Source of the DNA: Pseudoclavibacter sp. AY1F1
GTDB taxonomy: Bacteria > Actinomycetota > Actinomycetes > Actinomycetales > Microbacteriaceae
DNA: 64,000 nucleotides
Assembly (NCBI RefSeq): GCF_002931075.1
Contig: NZ_PSTQ01000005.1
Coordinates: 1 to 64,000 of the forward strand
Direction of reading: 5' to 3'
The position numbers and the translations under genes are program-made. The notes under the pieces are model-generated. The model saw only the letters and a list, made by a program, of their open reading frames with translations, ran no database searches and had not been told where the DNA came from. This document shows, piece after piece, positions 16,141 to 23,649 of the stretch (positions are counted from its first letter, which is position 1; every line of letters begins with the position of its first letter).

Positions 16141-16187
16141 AGCATAGCGCTACGGTAAGCAGAAGAACAATGTTCGGTGCGCCGAAC
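16141..16187 (-). promoter_or_regulatory. Promoter and palindromic operator candidate of the Mn importer
   Basis: On the minus strand: -35 TTGTTC (16165-16170), 18-nt spacer, -10 TATGCT (16141-16146), six bases, ATG. Just upstream of the -35 is the inverted repeat GTTCGG-N4-CCGAAC (16172-16187), a candidate site for the MntR-type regulator. The palindrome is seen; its use is inference. Confidence 0.6.
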
Positions 16188-16352
16188 TTTATGGGCCACT
16201 GTGCTGGGTGGCAGTGTGTCGGTGCCAGGCAGCGGGGTCTCGGCGTGTTCCAGAGGTGGTTCCCGGCCCATCCGGAGGCAGTCGCGGAGTGATCCTCGGG
16301 GTGAAGTCCGCACACCGGGCTTGTGTGGGTGCGAACGTAGGCTGTGGCCGAG

Positions 16353-17321
16353 ATGTCACCTGATGACCCCCGCGAGCAGTTGCGGCGCCGGCCGGTAGTG
16401 CCGATGCCGTCGTCTGGCGAGCCCTCTTCGGACCGGTCTGCCGGTGGGGCTGGTGGGGAAGGCGCGGCAGGCTCCGGACGGGGCCACGGGGCGGCCGTCG
16501 ACGAAACCCGATTTCGAAGCGACTGCGGAAACTGCGTGGCGCTCTGCTGCTCTGCCCTCGGCTTCTCCCGCGGAGACGACTTCGCGCACGAGAAACCGGC
16601 GGGGAAGCCGTGCCGCAACCTTGACGCTAATCTCGGCTGCAACATCCATGCGGTGCTGCTCGAGCGCGGCTACCGAGGTTGCACCGTCTTCGAGTGCCAC
16701 GGCTCTGGCCAGCGCGTCACGCAGGAGACGTTCGGCGGCGGAGATTGGCGAGAGAGTGACGAGCTGCGTGACGCCATGTTCGCCGTGTTCCCGCTGGTGC
16801 GCCAGCTGCACGAGGTGCTGTGGCTGCTCAGCGCGGCACGGCGACGCACCGCTAATCGGCGGCTGCTCCGACACATCGACAAGCTCTTTGAGCAAGTGGA
16901 TGCGCAGGCCGCTTCCCCCGACGTCGGCGTGCTGCGTGCCGCCGTCGAATCGAGCCGGCCGGCTGCCGGCGAATTGTTCGGCGCCGTCAGCCGCGAAGTT
17001 CGGCGGACGCACGAACCCCGCCGCCGCGCATCCGGCGCCTGGTCGCGCGTCGAGCCGCGCGGCGTCTACCTCGGGACCGACTTCTCTGGCGCTGACCTGA
17101 GGGCTGTGGAACTGCGAGGGGCGATGCTCATCGCGGCCAACCTGCGAGGTGCGGACCTGCGCTGGGCTGACCTCCTCGGCGCGGACCTGCGGGACGCTGA
17201 ACTGTACGGTGCGGATTTGCGCCACGTGCTGCATCTCACGCAGACGCAGCTCGCGGCGGCGTTCGGGGACGAGGCGACCCAGCTGCCTGACTCGCTGACG
17301 ATGCCTCGCCATTGGCGCTGA
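16353..17321 (+). CDS. Cys-cluster plus pentapeptide-repeat protein
   Basis: 322 residues. After a disordered Gly/Ala-rich start comes a Cys cluster at about 55-115 (CGNCVALCC, then Cys in KPCRNLD, LGCNIH, RGCTVFECHG) that probably binds Zn or Fe-S. A helical region to about 225 follows, then pentapeptide repeats A(D/N)LR at about 238-290 (FSGADLRAVELRGAMLIAANLRGADLRWADLLGADLRDAEL split into five-residue units), forming a right-handed beta-helix. This combination is known in actinobacteria without a defined function. The ATG at 16353 is chosen because TAGGCT lies at 16338-16343; a GTG at 16344 is possible. Confidence 0.8.
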   Translation: MSPDDPREQLRRRPVVPMPSSGEPSSDRSAGGAGGEGAAGSGRGHGAAVDETRFRSDCGNCVALCCSALGFSRGDDFAHEKPAGKPCRNLDANLGCNIHAVLLERGYRGCTVFECHGSGQRVTQETFGGGDWRESDELRDAMFAVFPLVRQLHEVLWLLSAARRRTANRRLLRHIDKLFEQVDAQAASPDVGVLRAAVESSRPAAGELFGAVSREVRRTHEPRRRASGAWSRVEPRGVYLGTDFSGADLRAVELRGAMLIAANLRGADLRWADLLGADLRDAELYGADLRHVLHLTQTQLAAAFGDEATQLPDSLTMPRHWR

Positions 17322-17822
17322 CGAGCTGACGCGCTGGCGCTGACGCGCTGACGCGCTGGCGCTGACGCTGACGCGCTGACGCTGACGCGCTGACGCTGAC
17401 GCGCTGACGCTGACGCTGACGCGCTGACGCGCTGGCGCTGGCGCTGGCGCTGGCGCTGGCGCTGGCGCTGGCGCTGGCGCTGGCGCTGGCGCTGACGCGC
17501 TTCCGCTTCCGCGCTGCCGTGCTGGTGCTGGCGCTTCCGCTGCCGTGCTGGCGCTGACGCCGCTCCCGCTTCCGCTTCCGCTCCCGCTTCCGCTTCCGCT
17601 TCCGCGCTGCCGCGCTGCCGTGCTGGTGCTGGTGCTGGTGCTGGCGCTGGTGCTGCCGTGCTGCCGTGCTAGTGCTGGCGCTTCCGCTTCCGCTGGCGCT
17701 TCCGCTTCCGCTGCCGTGCTGACGCTGACCCGCTCCCGCTCCCGCTCCCGCTCCCGCGCTGCCGTGCTGGTGCTGGCGCTGCCGCTGCCGCTGCCGCTGC
17801 CGCTGGCGCTGCTGCGCTGATG
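17322..17822. repeat. Hexanucleotide tandem-repeat mosaic (about 500 bp)
   Basis: From just after the pentapeptide stop codon the sequence is almost wholly hexamers with interruptions: GCTGAC/GCGCTG mixtures (17322-17430), about ten GGCGCT in a row (17431-17490), then blocks of CGCTTC, GTGCTG, CTCCCG and CTGCCG. Both strands have long open frames through it (Ala-Ser, Arg-Gln and His-Gln repeats on the minus strand), but these follow from the hexamer period and have no start signals. I see no gene in 17322-18018 apart from the repeat and the promoter zone of the next gene. Confidence 0.9.
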
Positions 17823-18018
17823 CGCGGGCCCCGAGTTCGTCTGTATCGCGCCGTGAACTTCGTCCTGGTATCTGCGCCCGACCCGCCCCAAAGTGTCGCT
17901 CGCGGGCACGCTCGGCGACCATCTGAAGCGAGCTGCGGTGGCGTCAGCTGGCAGTGTCCAGCCAGGGTTCTTTCCTAGTTTGGGCCCTGATCCGCACGCT
18001 GGAACCCTTGGAGGAGCA

Positions 18019-18393
18019 ATGAAGATTCGCCGCACCGTCGTCGTGTTGGACGCTGCCGACATCGAGGCCGAGAGCGCGTTCTGGGCGTCGCTGTTGGAAG
18101 GCACGGTCGAGAAGGACGACGACTGGCACAGCATCTACGCCGACGGAGAGTGGCGGCTCGGGATCCAGCTCGCGCCCGACCACGTGCCACCTCGGTGGCC
18201 GGATGGGCAGCCGCAGCAGCAGATGCACCTCGACCTGTACATTGACGACCTCGACGAGGGGCACAGGCGGGTCCTCGAGCTCGGCGGCCGTCTCCTCAAG
18301 GCAAGCGATAGGCCGGACAGTCCCGAAGATTTCGTGGTCTACGCCGACCCTGCTGGCCACCCGTTCTGCCTCTGCAAGTCGCCGCAAGGCTGA
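18019..18393 (+). CDS. VOC family protein (glyoxalase/bleomycin-resistance fold)
   Basis: 124 residues. One VOC module pair of the Glyoxalase_6 type: start KIRRTVVVLDAADIEAESAFWASLLEG, middle MHLDLYIDDLDEGHRRVLELGG, and end FVVYADPAGHPFCLCK. These place the usual metal-site or pocket residues (His in MHLDL, Glu/Cys near the end). GAGGAG precedes the ATG. Many small members bind drugs or act on unknown substrates, so no specific function is assigned. It stands alone between two repeat regions. Confidence 0.85.
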   Translation: MKIRRTVVVLDAADIEAESAFWASLLEGTVEKDDDWHSIYADGEWRLGIQLAPDHVPPRWPDGQPQQQMHLDLYIDDLDEGHRRVLELGGRLLKASDRPDSPEDFVVYADPAGHPFCLCKSPQG

Positions 18394-18536
18394 GCCGTGA
18401 GCCGTGAGCCGTGAGCCCCGAGCCGTGAGCTGAGAGCTGAGAGCTGAGAGCTGAGAGCTGAGAGCCGAGCGCCGAGAGCCGAGAGCTGAGAGCCGAGCGC
18501 CGAGCGCAAAGCGCCGAGAACCGAGAGCCGAGAGCG
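18394..18536. repeat. 7-bp tandem repeats (GAGAGCT/GAGAGCC/GAGCCGT)
   Basis: Begins 3 nt after the VOC stop: several GTGAGCC, then a run of GAGAGCT, then mixtures of GAGAGCC and GAGCGCC, about twenty units of 7 nt. The period of 7 cannot be maintained coding sequence. No gene is seen in the remainder of the 18394-18864 gap. Confidence 0.85.
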
Positions 18537-18589
18537 GGGCGGGGTGGGCAGAGGTAGGTCGCGCCCGTGCCCGCACTGCCCGGCGCTGT

Positions 18590-18628
18590 GTTGCGATCGC
18601 AACCGCACGGTGGTCGCAATCGCACGGT
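18590..18628. other. Palindrome with flanking 15-nt direct repeats
   Basis: GTTGCGATCGCAAC (18590-18603) is a perfect 14-bp palindrome. Overlapping it, TCGCAACCGCACGGT (18597-18611) recurs as TCGCAATCGCACGGT (18614-18628), 17 bp apart with one difference. It is far from any start codon, so a regulatory role is uncertain. Confidence 0.5.
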
Positions 18629-18864
18629 TTTGACGACCATGAGTCCGCCCTGGGTTTTCACGAGTTGACGCGGCAGCCGCAGCGGAGGCTCGCGCGGCCG
18701 GGGCGTTGGGCTTTGCGGCATGGGCGTGGCCCGTGCGGCCTGGCCTGCGCGGGGTCCCAGAAGGGGCTGCGCAGTCGTCAAACAACCACCAGTCACAAGT
18801 CCCCTCGGGGAAGCGTGGCGCGCGGGGGCCTGGCGTTTTCGCGAGCGCGCTGACCGAGCTCGCC

Positions 18865-19710
18865 TTACGCGAGGGCCGTCCCCGCGAAGAGTGTCGTCGT
18901 GGCGCCACCGACCCAGACGTCGCCCGAGTCATCGACCGTCACCGTGATGTCGCCCGCGCGGCCGAGGCGTGCGCCCTGGGAGACCCGCCAGGTGGAGCCC
19001 GGCGCGGTGCCGGTGCGGTGCATCCACTGGGCGGTAGAGGCGTTCATGCTTCCGCAGACCGGGTCCTCGTCGACGCCGATGCGAGGCGCGAAGCTGCGCA
19101 GTTCGAACGCCTGCGGTGAGCCAGGCGGGTAGGCGCCGACTGCCCCGACCATGTCGTCAGGTAGCAGCGAGAAGTCAGGGTCGAGGTCGAGCACCTCCTG
19201 AGCGGATGCGAGCTGCACAACTGCCCAGCCTGGCCCGTTGTCGATCCACTGGTGCGCCACGACCTGGTCGGCGGCGATGCCGTAGGCGTCGACGATGCGT
19301 GCGAGGAGCTCCGGCTCGAGGAGGCCCGTGCGAAGAGTTGGCGGCGCGGCGAACGACAATCGGCCAGCGTCGATGCGGACCTCCACGAGCCCCGCGCCGC
19401 ACTCCTGCAGGATGCGCCCCGCGGCCTTCGGAGTGCCACCGTGCTCGAGCCAGGCGTGCGCCGAGCCGAGCGTCGGATGTCCCGCGAAGGGCAGCTCGCC
19501 GCCTGGCGTGAAGATGCGCAGTCGGTAGTCGGCCGCGTCGTCGGTCGCTGGGAGCACAAACGTTGTCTCCGAGAGGTTCGTCCATCGGGCGATGCGCTTC
19601 ATGTCGTCGGTGGTGAGCTCGCTGCCGTCGAGGATGACCGCGACAGGGTTGCCGAGGTAGGGGGTCTCCGAGAAGACGTCGACTTGGGCGAATGGACGCG
19701 AGATGGTCAC
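18865..19710 (-). CDS. PhzF family isomerase-like protein
   Basis: 281 residues. Family hallmarks: FAQVDVFSETPYLGNPVAV at the N-terminus, NLSETTFVLP with the catalytic Glu of the NxSET motif, FTPGGELPFAGHPTLGSAHAW, and DPVCGSMNASTAQW near the C-terminus. PhzF proteins are cytoplasmic isomerases/epimerases; the phenazine substrate applies only to phenazine clusters, and none is present here. The GTG at 19710 is chosen because GAAAGG lies upstream and homologues start at this point. Upstream carries two palindromes that may be operators. Confidence 0.9.
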   Translation of the reverse strand: MTISRPFAQVDVFSETPYLGNPVAVILDGSELTTDDMKRIARWTNLSETTFVLPATDDAADYRLRIFTPGGELPFAGHPTLGSAHAWLEHGGTPKAAGRILQECGAGLVEVRIDAGRLSFAAPPTLRTGLLEPELLARIVDAYGIAADQVVAHQWIDNGPGWAVVQLASAQEVLDLDPDFSLLPDDMVGAVGAYPPGSPQAFELRSFAPRIGVDEDPVCGSMNASTAQWMHRTGTAPGSTWRVSQGARLGRAGDITVTVDDSGDVWVGGATTTLFAGTALA

Positions 19711-19754
19711 GATGCGGGCCTTTCGAAACGAATGCTGCGCGAGAGCGATGCGCG

Positions 19755-19824
19755 TACCGTCACGGTAGGGCGGCGACGCTGAGGCGCGCTCGTGCCAGTT
19801 TCGAGACGGTGGACTTGAGGTCCA
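19755..19824 (-). promoter_or_regulatory. Two palindromes upstream of the PhzF-like gene
   Basis: TACCGTCACGGTA (19755-19767) is a perfect 6-bp-arm palindrome, and TGGAC-N5-GTCCA lies at 19810-19824. Both sit in the upstream region of the minus-strand PhzF gene. Function is inference. The rest of 19711-20169 is low-complexity, including GTGCGCGG-type repeats at about 19955-20000. Confidence 0.4.
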
Positions 19825-20157
19825 ATCGGGCACGTGTGGCCTCCTTTCCGGGGCGAGCTCTGCACGCGGCAAGGGGATGACTCCGCGGGCTGTTCCGCGG
19901 GAGGTTCCTTAGCCGGTCGTGCGGGTAGCTCCGCTCGCTGCTCTGCGGGTGATTCCGCGTGCGGGTGCGCGGGTGCGCGGGTGCGCGGGGGTTCCGCGGC
20001 CGGGTGTGCGGGGGATTCTGCGGGTGGTTCCGTTCCCGGCCGTGCGTGACTTCGCGGCGGCTGCGCGAATGACTCGGCGGCGGGGCTGTGCGAGTGACGC
20101 CGCTTGCGGCGCTGCGTTGACTCCGCGCGAGCGCATGGGGTACCCAGGGGAGGCCGC

Positions 20158-20163
20158 CACAAT
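20158..20163 (+). promoter_or_regulatory. -10-like element, leaderless start at 20170
   Basis: CACAAT followed by six bases and the ATG at 20170. No ribosome-binding site precedes that ATG. Confidence 0.4.
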
Positions 20164-20169
20164 CGCGGC

Positions 20170-20652
20170 ATGAGTGACGACAGCAAACTTGTGCAGGGAG
20201 CCAGCGACGACCCCCGGGAGACCCCGAGCATCGAGCATCTGCCTCCCGAGGGCGCCGACGCGGCGACCGTCGCAGCCGTGGGGAAGCTGACGGAGGCGCT
20301 CGAAATGGTCGAGCAGGCGCGGGGGCTGCTCTACGGCTTCCACCGGTTGACGGGCGCGGCCGACCTCGCGCTCGGCGAGGCTGCCGACGCGTTGCGGGAC
20401 TCCGGTCACGCGGCGATCGCCGACCGGCTCGACACGGAACTGGTGGGCCGGAACGTGGTGGAGGGGCGGTGGACGTTCCAGATCGTCGAGGACTACGACG
20501 ACACCTACTGGGGGCCGTTCCGGTCGGCGGAGCGTGACGTCAGGGAGGAACTCGTCGCCGGTCGTCGACACCTGGCAGAGGCGTCAATGAAGGAAGATCG
20601 TCGGACGCACGGGGCTCGCCACCACGAGGCGCGGCCTGCCGACGGACGGTAG
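20170..20652 (+). CDS. Hypothetical cytoplasmic protein (160 aa)
   Basis: Acidic N-terminal 40 residues, a helical hairpin-like middle (TEALEMVEQARGLLYGFHRLTGAADLALGEAADALRDSG), a conserved-looking patch RWTFQIVEDYDDTYWGPF, and a basic His/Arg-rich C-terminus. No catalytic motif or membrane segment. I do not recognise a named family. The codon-position bias and a -10 six bases before the ATG support a real gene. It is convergent with the HNH gene across a repeat-rich gap. Confidence 0.65.
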   Translation: MSDDSKLVQGASDDPRETPSIEHLPPEGADAATVAAVGKLTEALEMVEQARGLLYGFHRLTGAADLALGEAADALRDSGHAAIADRLDTELVGRNVVEGRWTFQIVEDYDDTYWGPFRSAERDVREELVAGRRHLAEASMKEDRRTHGARHHEARPADGR

Positions 20653-20664
20653 GGCGTCGCCGGT

Positions 20665-20712
20665 GTCGGCCTTGACCTCGTCCATCGTGCGCTCATCCGG
20701 CGCGTCCAGTGA
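20665..20712 (-). pseudogene. 48-bp remnant identical to part of the HNH endonuclease gene
   Basis: Bases 20665-20712 are identical to 21799-21846 inside the neighbouring HNH gene and would encode the same peptide (LDAPDERTMDEVKAD). The flanks are unrelated, so this is a fragment from duplication or recombination of a DUF222/HNH-type gene, not a working gene. Confidence 0.75.
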
Positions 20713-20742
20713 CGTCTCGACTCGTCTCGGTCCGCGCCTTCC

Positions 20743-20870
20743 GCGAGGCGTGCTTTCCGGGATGCGAGTGTCGGCGAGGCGCGCCTCCCGGAGGCGTGTC
20801 CGAGATGCGTGTGTCCGCGAGGTGTGTTCTCCGGGATGCGTGTGTCCGCCGTTTTGCGCCTTCCGCGACC
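20743..20870. repeat. Degenerate repeat of about 31 bp
   Basis: Two good and two partial units built on CCGCGAGG(C/T)GTG, then TCTCCGGGATGCG, then (A/T)GTGT, between the HNH remnant and the intact HNH gene. No gene is supported in 20713-21004. Confidence 0.65.
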
Positions 20871-21004
20871 GGCGCCCTCGACGACCTGCGTCTTGCACGA
20901 ACTCGCATTGCGCGACCCGAGTCTGATCTCCGTGGCGCTCGTTTTGCCGGCCGGCCCGGATCGCCGTTGAGGGGTGTCGTCGAGTTTCTCGGGTTCGCAC
21001 ACGG

Positions 21005-22798
21005 TCAAAAGGGTGCTGGCTTGTCAGAAGCGCGCGCCGATGCGGTCTCCGTGGTGCTTGGTCTCGAAGGCGAATCGCTTTGCAATGGCGGTGGAGGTGG
21101 AGGTGGAGGCTCTGGGAGTCGCTCAGGGGTTTGTTCACTCTTCCCGGGGGCTTCGTCGTTGGGGCTGAAGTAGACGTCGTGGTGTTCGGGTTGGTCGGTG
21201 AGGGTTTTGCCGCTGGGGGTGCGGAGTTGCATGACGCCGCCCGGGAGTTGGGTGGCGGTCCAGGCGGTGGTGTGTTTCATGACGTGGTGGTGTCTGCAGA
21301 GGCCGCAGAGGTTTTCGAGGGTGGTGGTGCCGCCGTGTTCCCAGGCGTGGGTGTGGTCGAGGTCGCATCTCGCGGCGGGTTGTCGGCAGCCGGGCCAGCG
21401 GCAGTGGATGTCGCGGGCGGCGAGGAAGGCGCGCATGGCTTTGGTGGGGCGGTAGGTGTCGACGGCTTCGACGGTGCCGGTGATGGGGTGGGTGAGGATT
21501 CTCACGAACGAGGTTGCGGTGCCGGCGAGGCGGATCGCGTCCTCGATCGGGACCGGGATCATGCCATCGAGCAGTGCCGGGGCTGGGGTGAGGCGGACCG
21601 AGCCATCAACACGGCTCGCTGCGGCAGCGGGACCGAACACGGACCCCAACTTGGTTGTTGGGTCGGCTCCAGAGGCGCCGCTGCCGCCGAGCTTGGTGAG
21701 GGCGGTGAGGATCGGGATCGTGAACTGCACGCTCGCCTGGATCCCGGCCGCCGCAGCGCAGGACATGGGGTCGGAGGTGAGGAGCATGTCCGCGAACAGG
21801 TCGGCCTTGACCTCGTCCATCGTGCGCTCATCCGGCGCGTCCAGTGAGGCGCCGAAGGCAGCATCGACATCCGCATCTGCGTTCGTATCGGCCTCGATTT
21901 TCGCCTCGGCATCCCAGCCGCCTGCCCGGAACTTCCCAGCAGCCCCGGCGCCGGCAGCACTACTGACGCTCGTCGCGCTACTCGTGCCGGCTGTCGCGCT
22001 CCCGCCACTCGTCGCGTTCGTTGCGCCATCTGTCGCACTCGTCCCGCCACTCGTCGCGCCGCTCGTCCTGCTCGTGGCCTTCGGGCGCGCCTTGATGAGC
22101 GCTTTCCCCTGCTTCCGTAACCGGTCCGCGATCGCTTTCCCCTCGACCAGCGGCAGCCGAGCACGCAACACGCACATGCCGTTCTCCGTCGCCGTCACCG
22201 ACACGTACCTCGTCTTCCGCGCCCGCTCATGCCGCTCCGACACCGACTCCTGCGTCAACGACTCCGCGACCCGCGCCGCCGCCATCCGCAACGCCTTCGG
22301 CGGCAACACCCGCGAGCCCAACTCGGCAAGCATCACCCGCACGAACTCACCCCGCCGCGCCGACTGCTCCACCCCATCCACATGCGACACCGACAACCCC
22401 GCCCCCGTCAGCACCCGCAACTGCTCCTCGCTGAGCTTGCCCGCACCAAGCGCGTCCACGAACCCAGGGAACTCGCGCACCACGATCCCCGCATCCGACA
22501 ACGCACCCTCCGCCGCCGAATGCCCGATCTGCTCGATCAACGCGACCTCCGCCGCGACCGACTGCACATGCATACCGTGCTCGGTGGTGCCCTCCATCGC
22601 ATCCAACACCGCCGCCATCTCCGCCATCTCCGCCAGCTTCGCCCGCACCCGCACCTGATCCGCCGCGACCGCAGCCGCCATCACCGCAAGATGAGCATCC
22701 CAATCCAACAGAAACCTCCGCCACACCACGACCGACGCCGGGTCATTGGGATCAAGCCCCAACACCTTCAGCGGCTCACCGTCGTAGAAGTCGTCCAT
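21005..22798 (-). CDS. DUF222/HNH endonuclease domain protein (13E12-type)
   Basis: 597 residues. An N-terminal DUF222 region (about 1-330) is followed by a Ser/Thr/Ala/Gly-rich linker with short tandem repeats, a second DUF222 part, and an HNH domain near residue 470-520: CRWPGCRQPAARCDLDHTHAWEHGG with the two zinc Cys and DLDH, then LCRHHHVMKH. The C-terminus is Pro-rich. These genes are multicopy in many actinobacteria and resemble the 13E12 repeat family. The start at 22798 is chosen because CAGGCT ends six bases upstream; GTG 22804 is the alternative. Biological role unknown. Confidence 0.88.
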   Translation of the reverse strand: MDDFYDGEPLKVLGLDPNDPASVVVWRRFLLDWDAHLAVMAAAVAADQVRVRAKLAEMAEMAAVLDAMEGTTEHGMHVQSVAAEVALIEQIGHSAAEGALSDAGIVVREFPGFVDALGAGKLSEEQLRVLTGAGLSVSHVDGVEQSARRGEFVRVMLAELGSRVLPPKALRMAAARVAESLTQESVSERHERARKTRYVSVTATENGMCVLRARLPLVEGKAIADRLRKQGKALIKARPKATSRTSGATSGGTSATDGATNATSGGSATAGTSSATSVSSAAGAGAAGKFRAGGWDAEAKIEADTNADADVDAAFGASLDAPDERTMDEVKADLFADMLLTSDPMSCAAAAGIQASVQFTIPILTALTKLGGSGASGADPTTKLGSVFGPAAAASRVDGSVRLTPAPALLDGMIPVPIEDAIRLAGTATSFVRILTHPITGTVEAVDTYRPTKAMRAFLAARDIHCRWPGCRQPAARCDLDHTHAWEHGGTTTLENLCGLCRHHHVMKHTTAWTATQLPGGVMQLRTPSGKTLTDQPEHHDVYFSPNDEAPGKSEQTPERLPEPPPPPPPPLQSDSPSRPSTTETASARASDKPAPF

Positions 22799-22804
22799 GA
22801 CCAC

Positions 22805-22810
22805 AGCCTG
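22805..22810 (-). promoter_or_regulatory. -10-like element of the HNH gene
   Basis: CAGGCT on the minus strand followed by six bases and the ATG at 22798, consistent with a leaderless transcript. Confidence 0.4.
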
Positions 22811-22947
22811 GACCGGACCACCGACAAACCACGCCCCAGCACCCGCACGCGAACAAAAGTCCAGATCAAACGGCGTGTCACTGTGTTAGTGCGTCTCGGC
22901 TTGCTGCCGTACCGGTGCCTAGGTCGAGCAGGTGCTCGTGCCCCGGC

Positions 22948-22953
22948 TACGAT
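22948..22953 (+). promoter_or_regulatory. -10 element (TACGAT) of the TetR gene
   Basis: TACGAT followed by seven bases and the GTG at 22961. The in-frame ATG at 22952 would overlap the hexamer. Confidence 0.45.
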
Positions 22954-22960
22954 GCATGGC

Positions 22961-23545
22961 GTGGCAGCAGTCGGAGCACGGGGGCAATACGCGAAGGGTG
23001 TCGAGCGGAAGCGCCAGATCTTGGCGCAGGCCTACGAGACGCTCCGTGTGACTGGCGCGAGTGGCGCCTCGTTGCGCGCGATCGGTGAATCCATCGGCGT
23101 CTCGCACGGCATGCTTACCCACTACTTCGGCTCGCGTGAGGGGCTCCTCGTGGCGGTGATCCGCGAGCACGACCGCGTCAACGACGAGCGGATGCCCGCC
23201 GGCGTCTCCCTGGTGCAGCGGATGCGTCTCAGTGCTGAGTTCAACGTGCAGTTCCCTGGCATGGTCTCCCTCTTCACGGAGATGCTCGCGAAGTCTGTCG
23301 AGGTGGGGGATGGGCCAGCTCGCGACTTCTTCACCGCTCGGTTCGCCCGCGCGAGGGTCGAATTGGCTGCCGAGCTCGGCGGGCAGCTCGCGGCACTCCC
23401 CGAGGATCGCCGTGCCGACGCCGCAATGCTCGTCGACCTCATCATGGCCGCGTCGGATGGGCTCCAAGTGCGCTGGCTTCTCGACCCAAGTGTCGACGTC
23501 GCAGCGACCCTCGCTTTGCTGCAGCACCTTGGCCACAACGGGTGA
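22961..23545 (+). CDS. TetR family transcriptional regulator
   Basis: 194 residues. The HTH is at about 15-60: RKRQILAQAYETLRVTGASGASLRAIGESIGVSHGMLTHYFGSREGLL, with the recognition helix VSHGMLTHYFG. The C-terminal all-helical ligand domain is variable. Start set at GTG 22961 by the -10 position, with ATG 22952 as alternative. It precedes the sugar epimerase/oxidoreductase pair on the same strand by 104 bp, so it may control them, but the gap has its own promoter-like elements. Confidence 0.88.
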   Translation: MAAVGARGQYAKGVERKRQILAQAYETLRVTGASGASLRAIGESIGVSHGMLTHYFGSREGLLVAVIREHDRVNDERMPAGVSLVQRMRLSAEFNVQFPGMVSLFTEMLAKSVEVGDGPARDFFTARFARARVELAAELGGQLAALPEDRRADAAMLVDLIMAASDGLQVRWLLDPSVDVAATLALLQHLGHNG

Positions 23546-23559
23546 GTCGCCTCCACAAA

Positions 23560-23609
23560 CTTGAAAGTCGCCAACTGGCAATTTTCTAGTAGCCTCTCCA
23601 GTGAGAGCG
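23560..23609 (+). promoter_or_regulatory. Promoter region with palindromes before the epimerase gene
   Basis: TTGAAA (-35-like) at about 23560, the palindrome GCCAACTGGC (23571-23580), an AT-rich stretch ending in CTAGTAG, and the hairpin CTCTC-CAGT-GAGAG just downstream. Together they look like a regulated promoter; the regulator is not known. Confidence 0.4.
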
Positions 23610-23649
23610 AACCGCGACGTGGCGGGAGCCCACCGACACAGGAGTCACC

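Noticed and set aside
15175-16158. Long plus-strand frame opposite the metal-binding lipoprotein gene
   Set aside because: Antisense shadow; the minus-strand protein has lipobox and metal ligands.
16356-18134. A 592-codon minus-strand open frame with long Ala-Ser, Arg-Gln and Ser-Val repeats
   Set aside because: It runs antisense through the pentapeptide gene and the hexanucleotide mosaic; the repeats follow directly from a 6-bp period, and no start signal or known domain is present.
20743-20870. CRISPR-like 31-bp repeats
   Set aside because: Units are contiguous and degenerate without unique spacers.
20584-21138. A 184-codon minus-strand frame containing the HNH-like peptide
   Set aside because: Only the 48-bp duplicated part resembles a protein; the rest is repeat-derived and crosses two genes.
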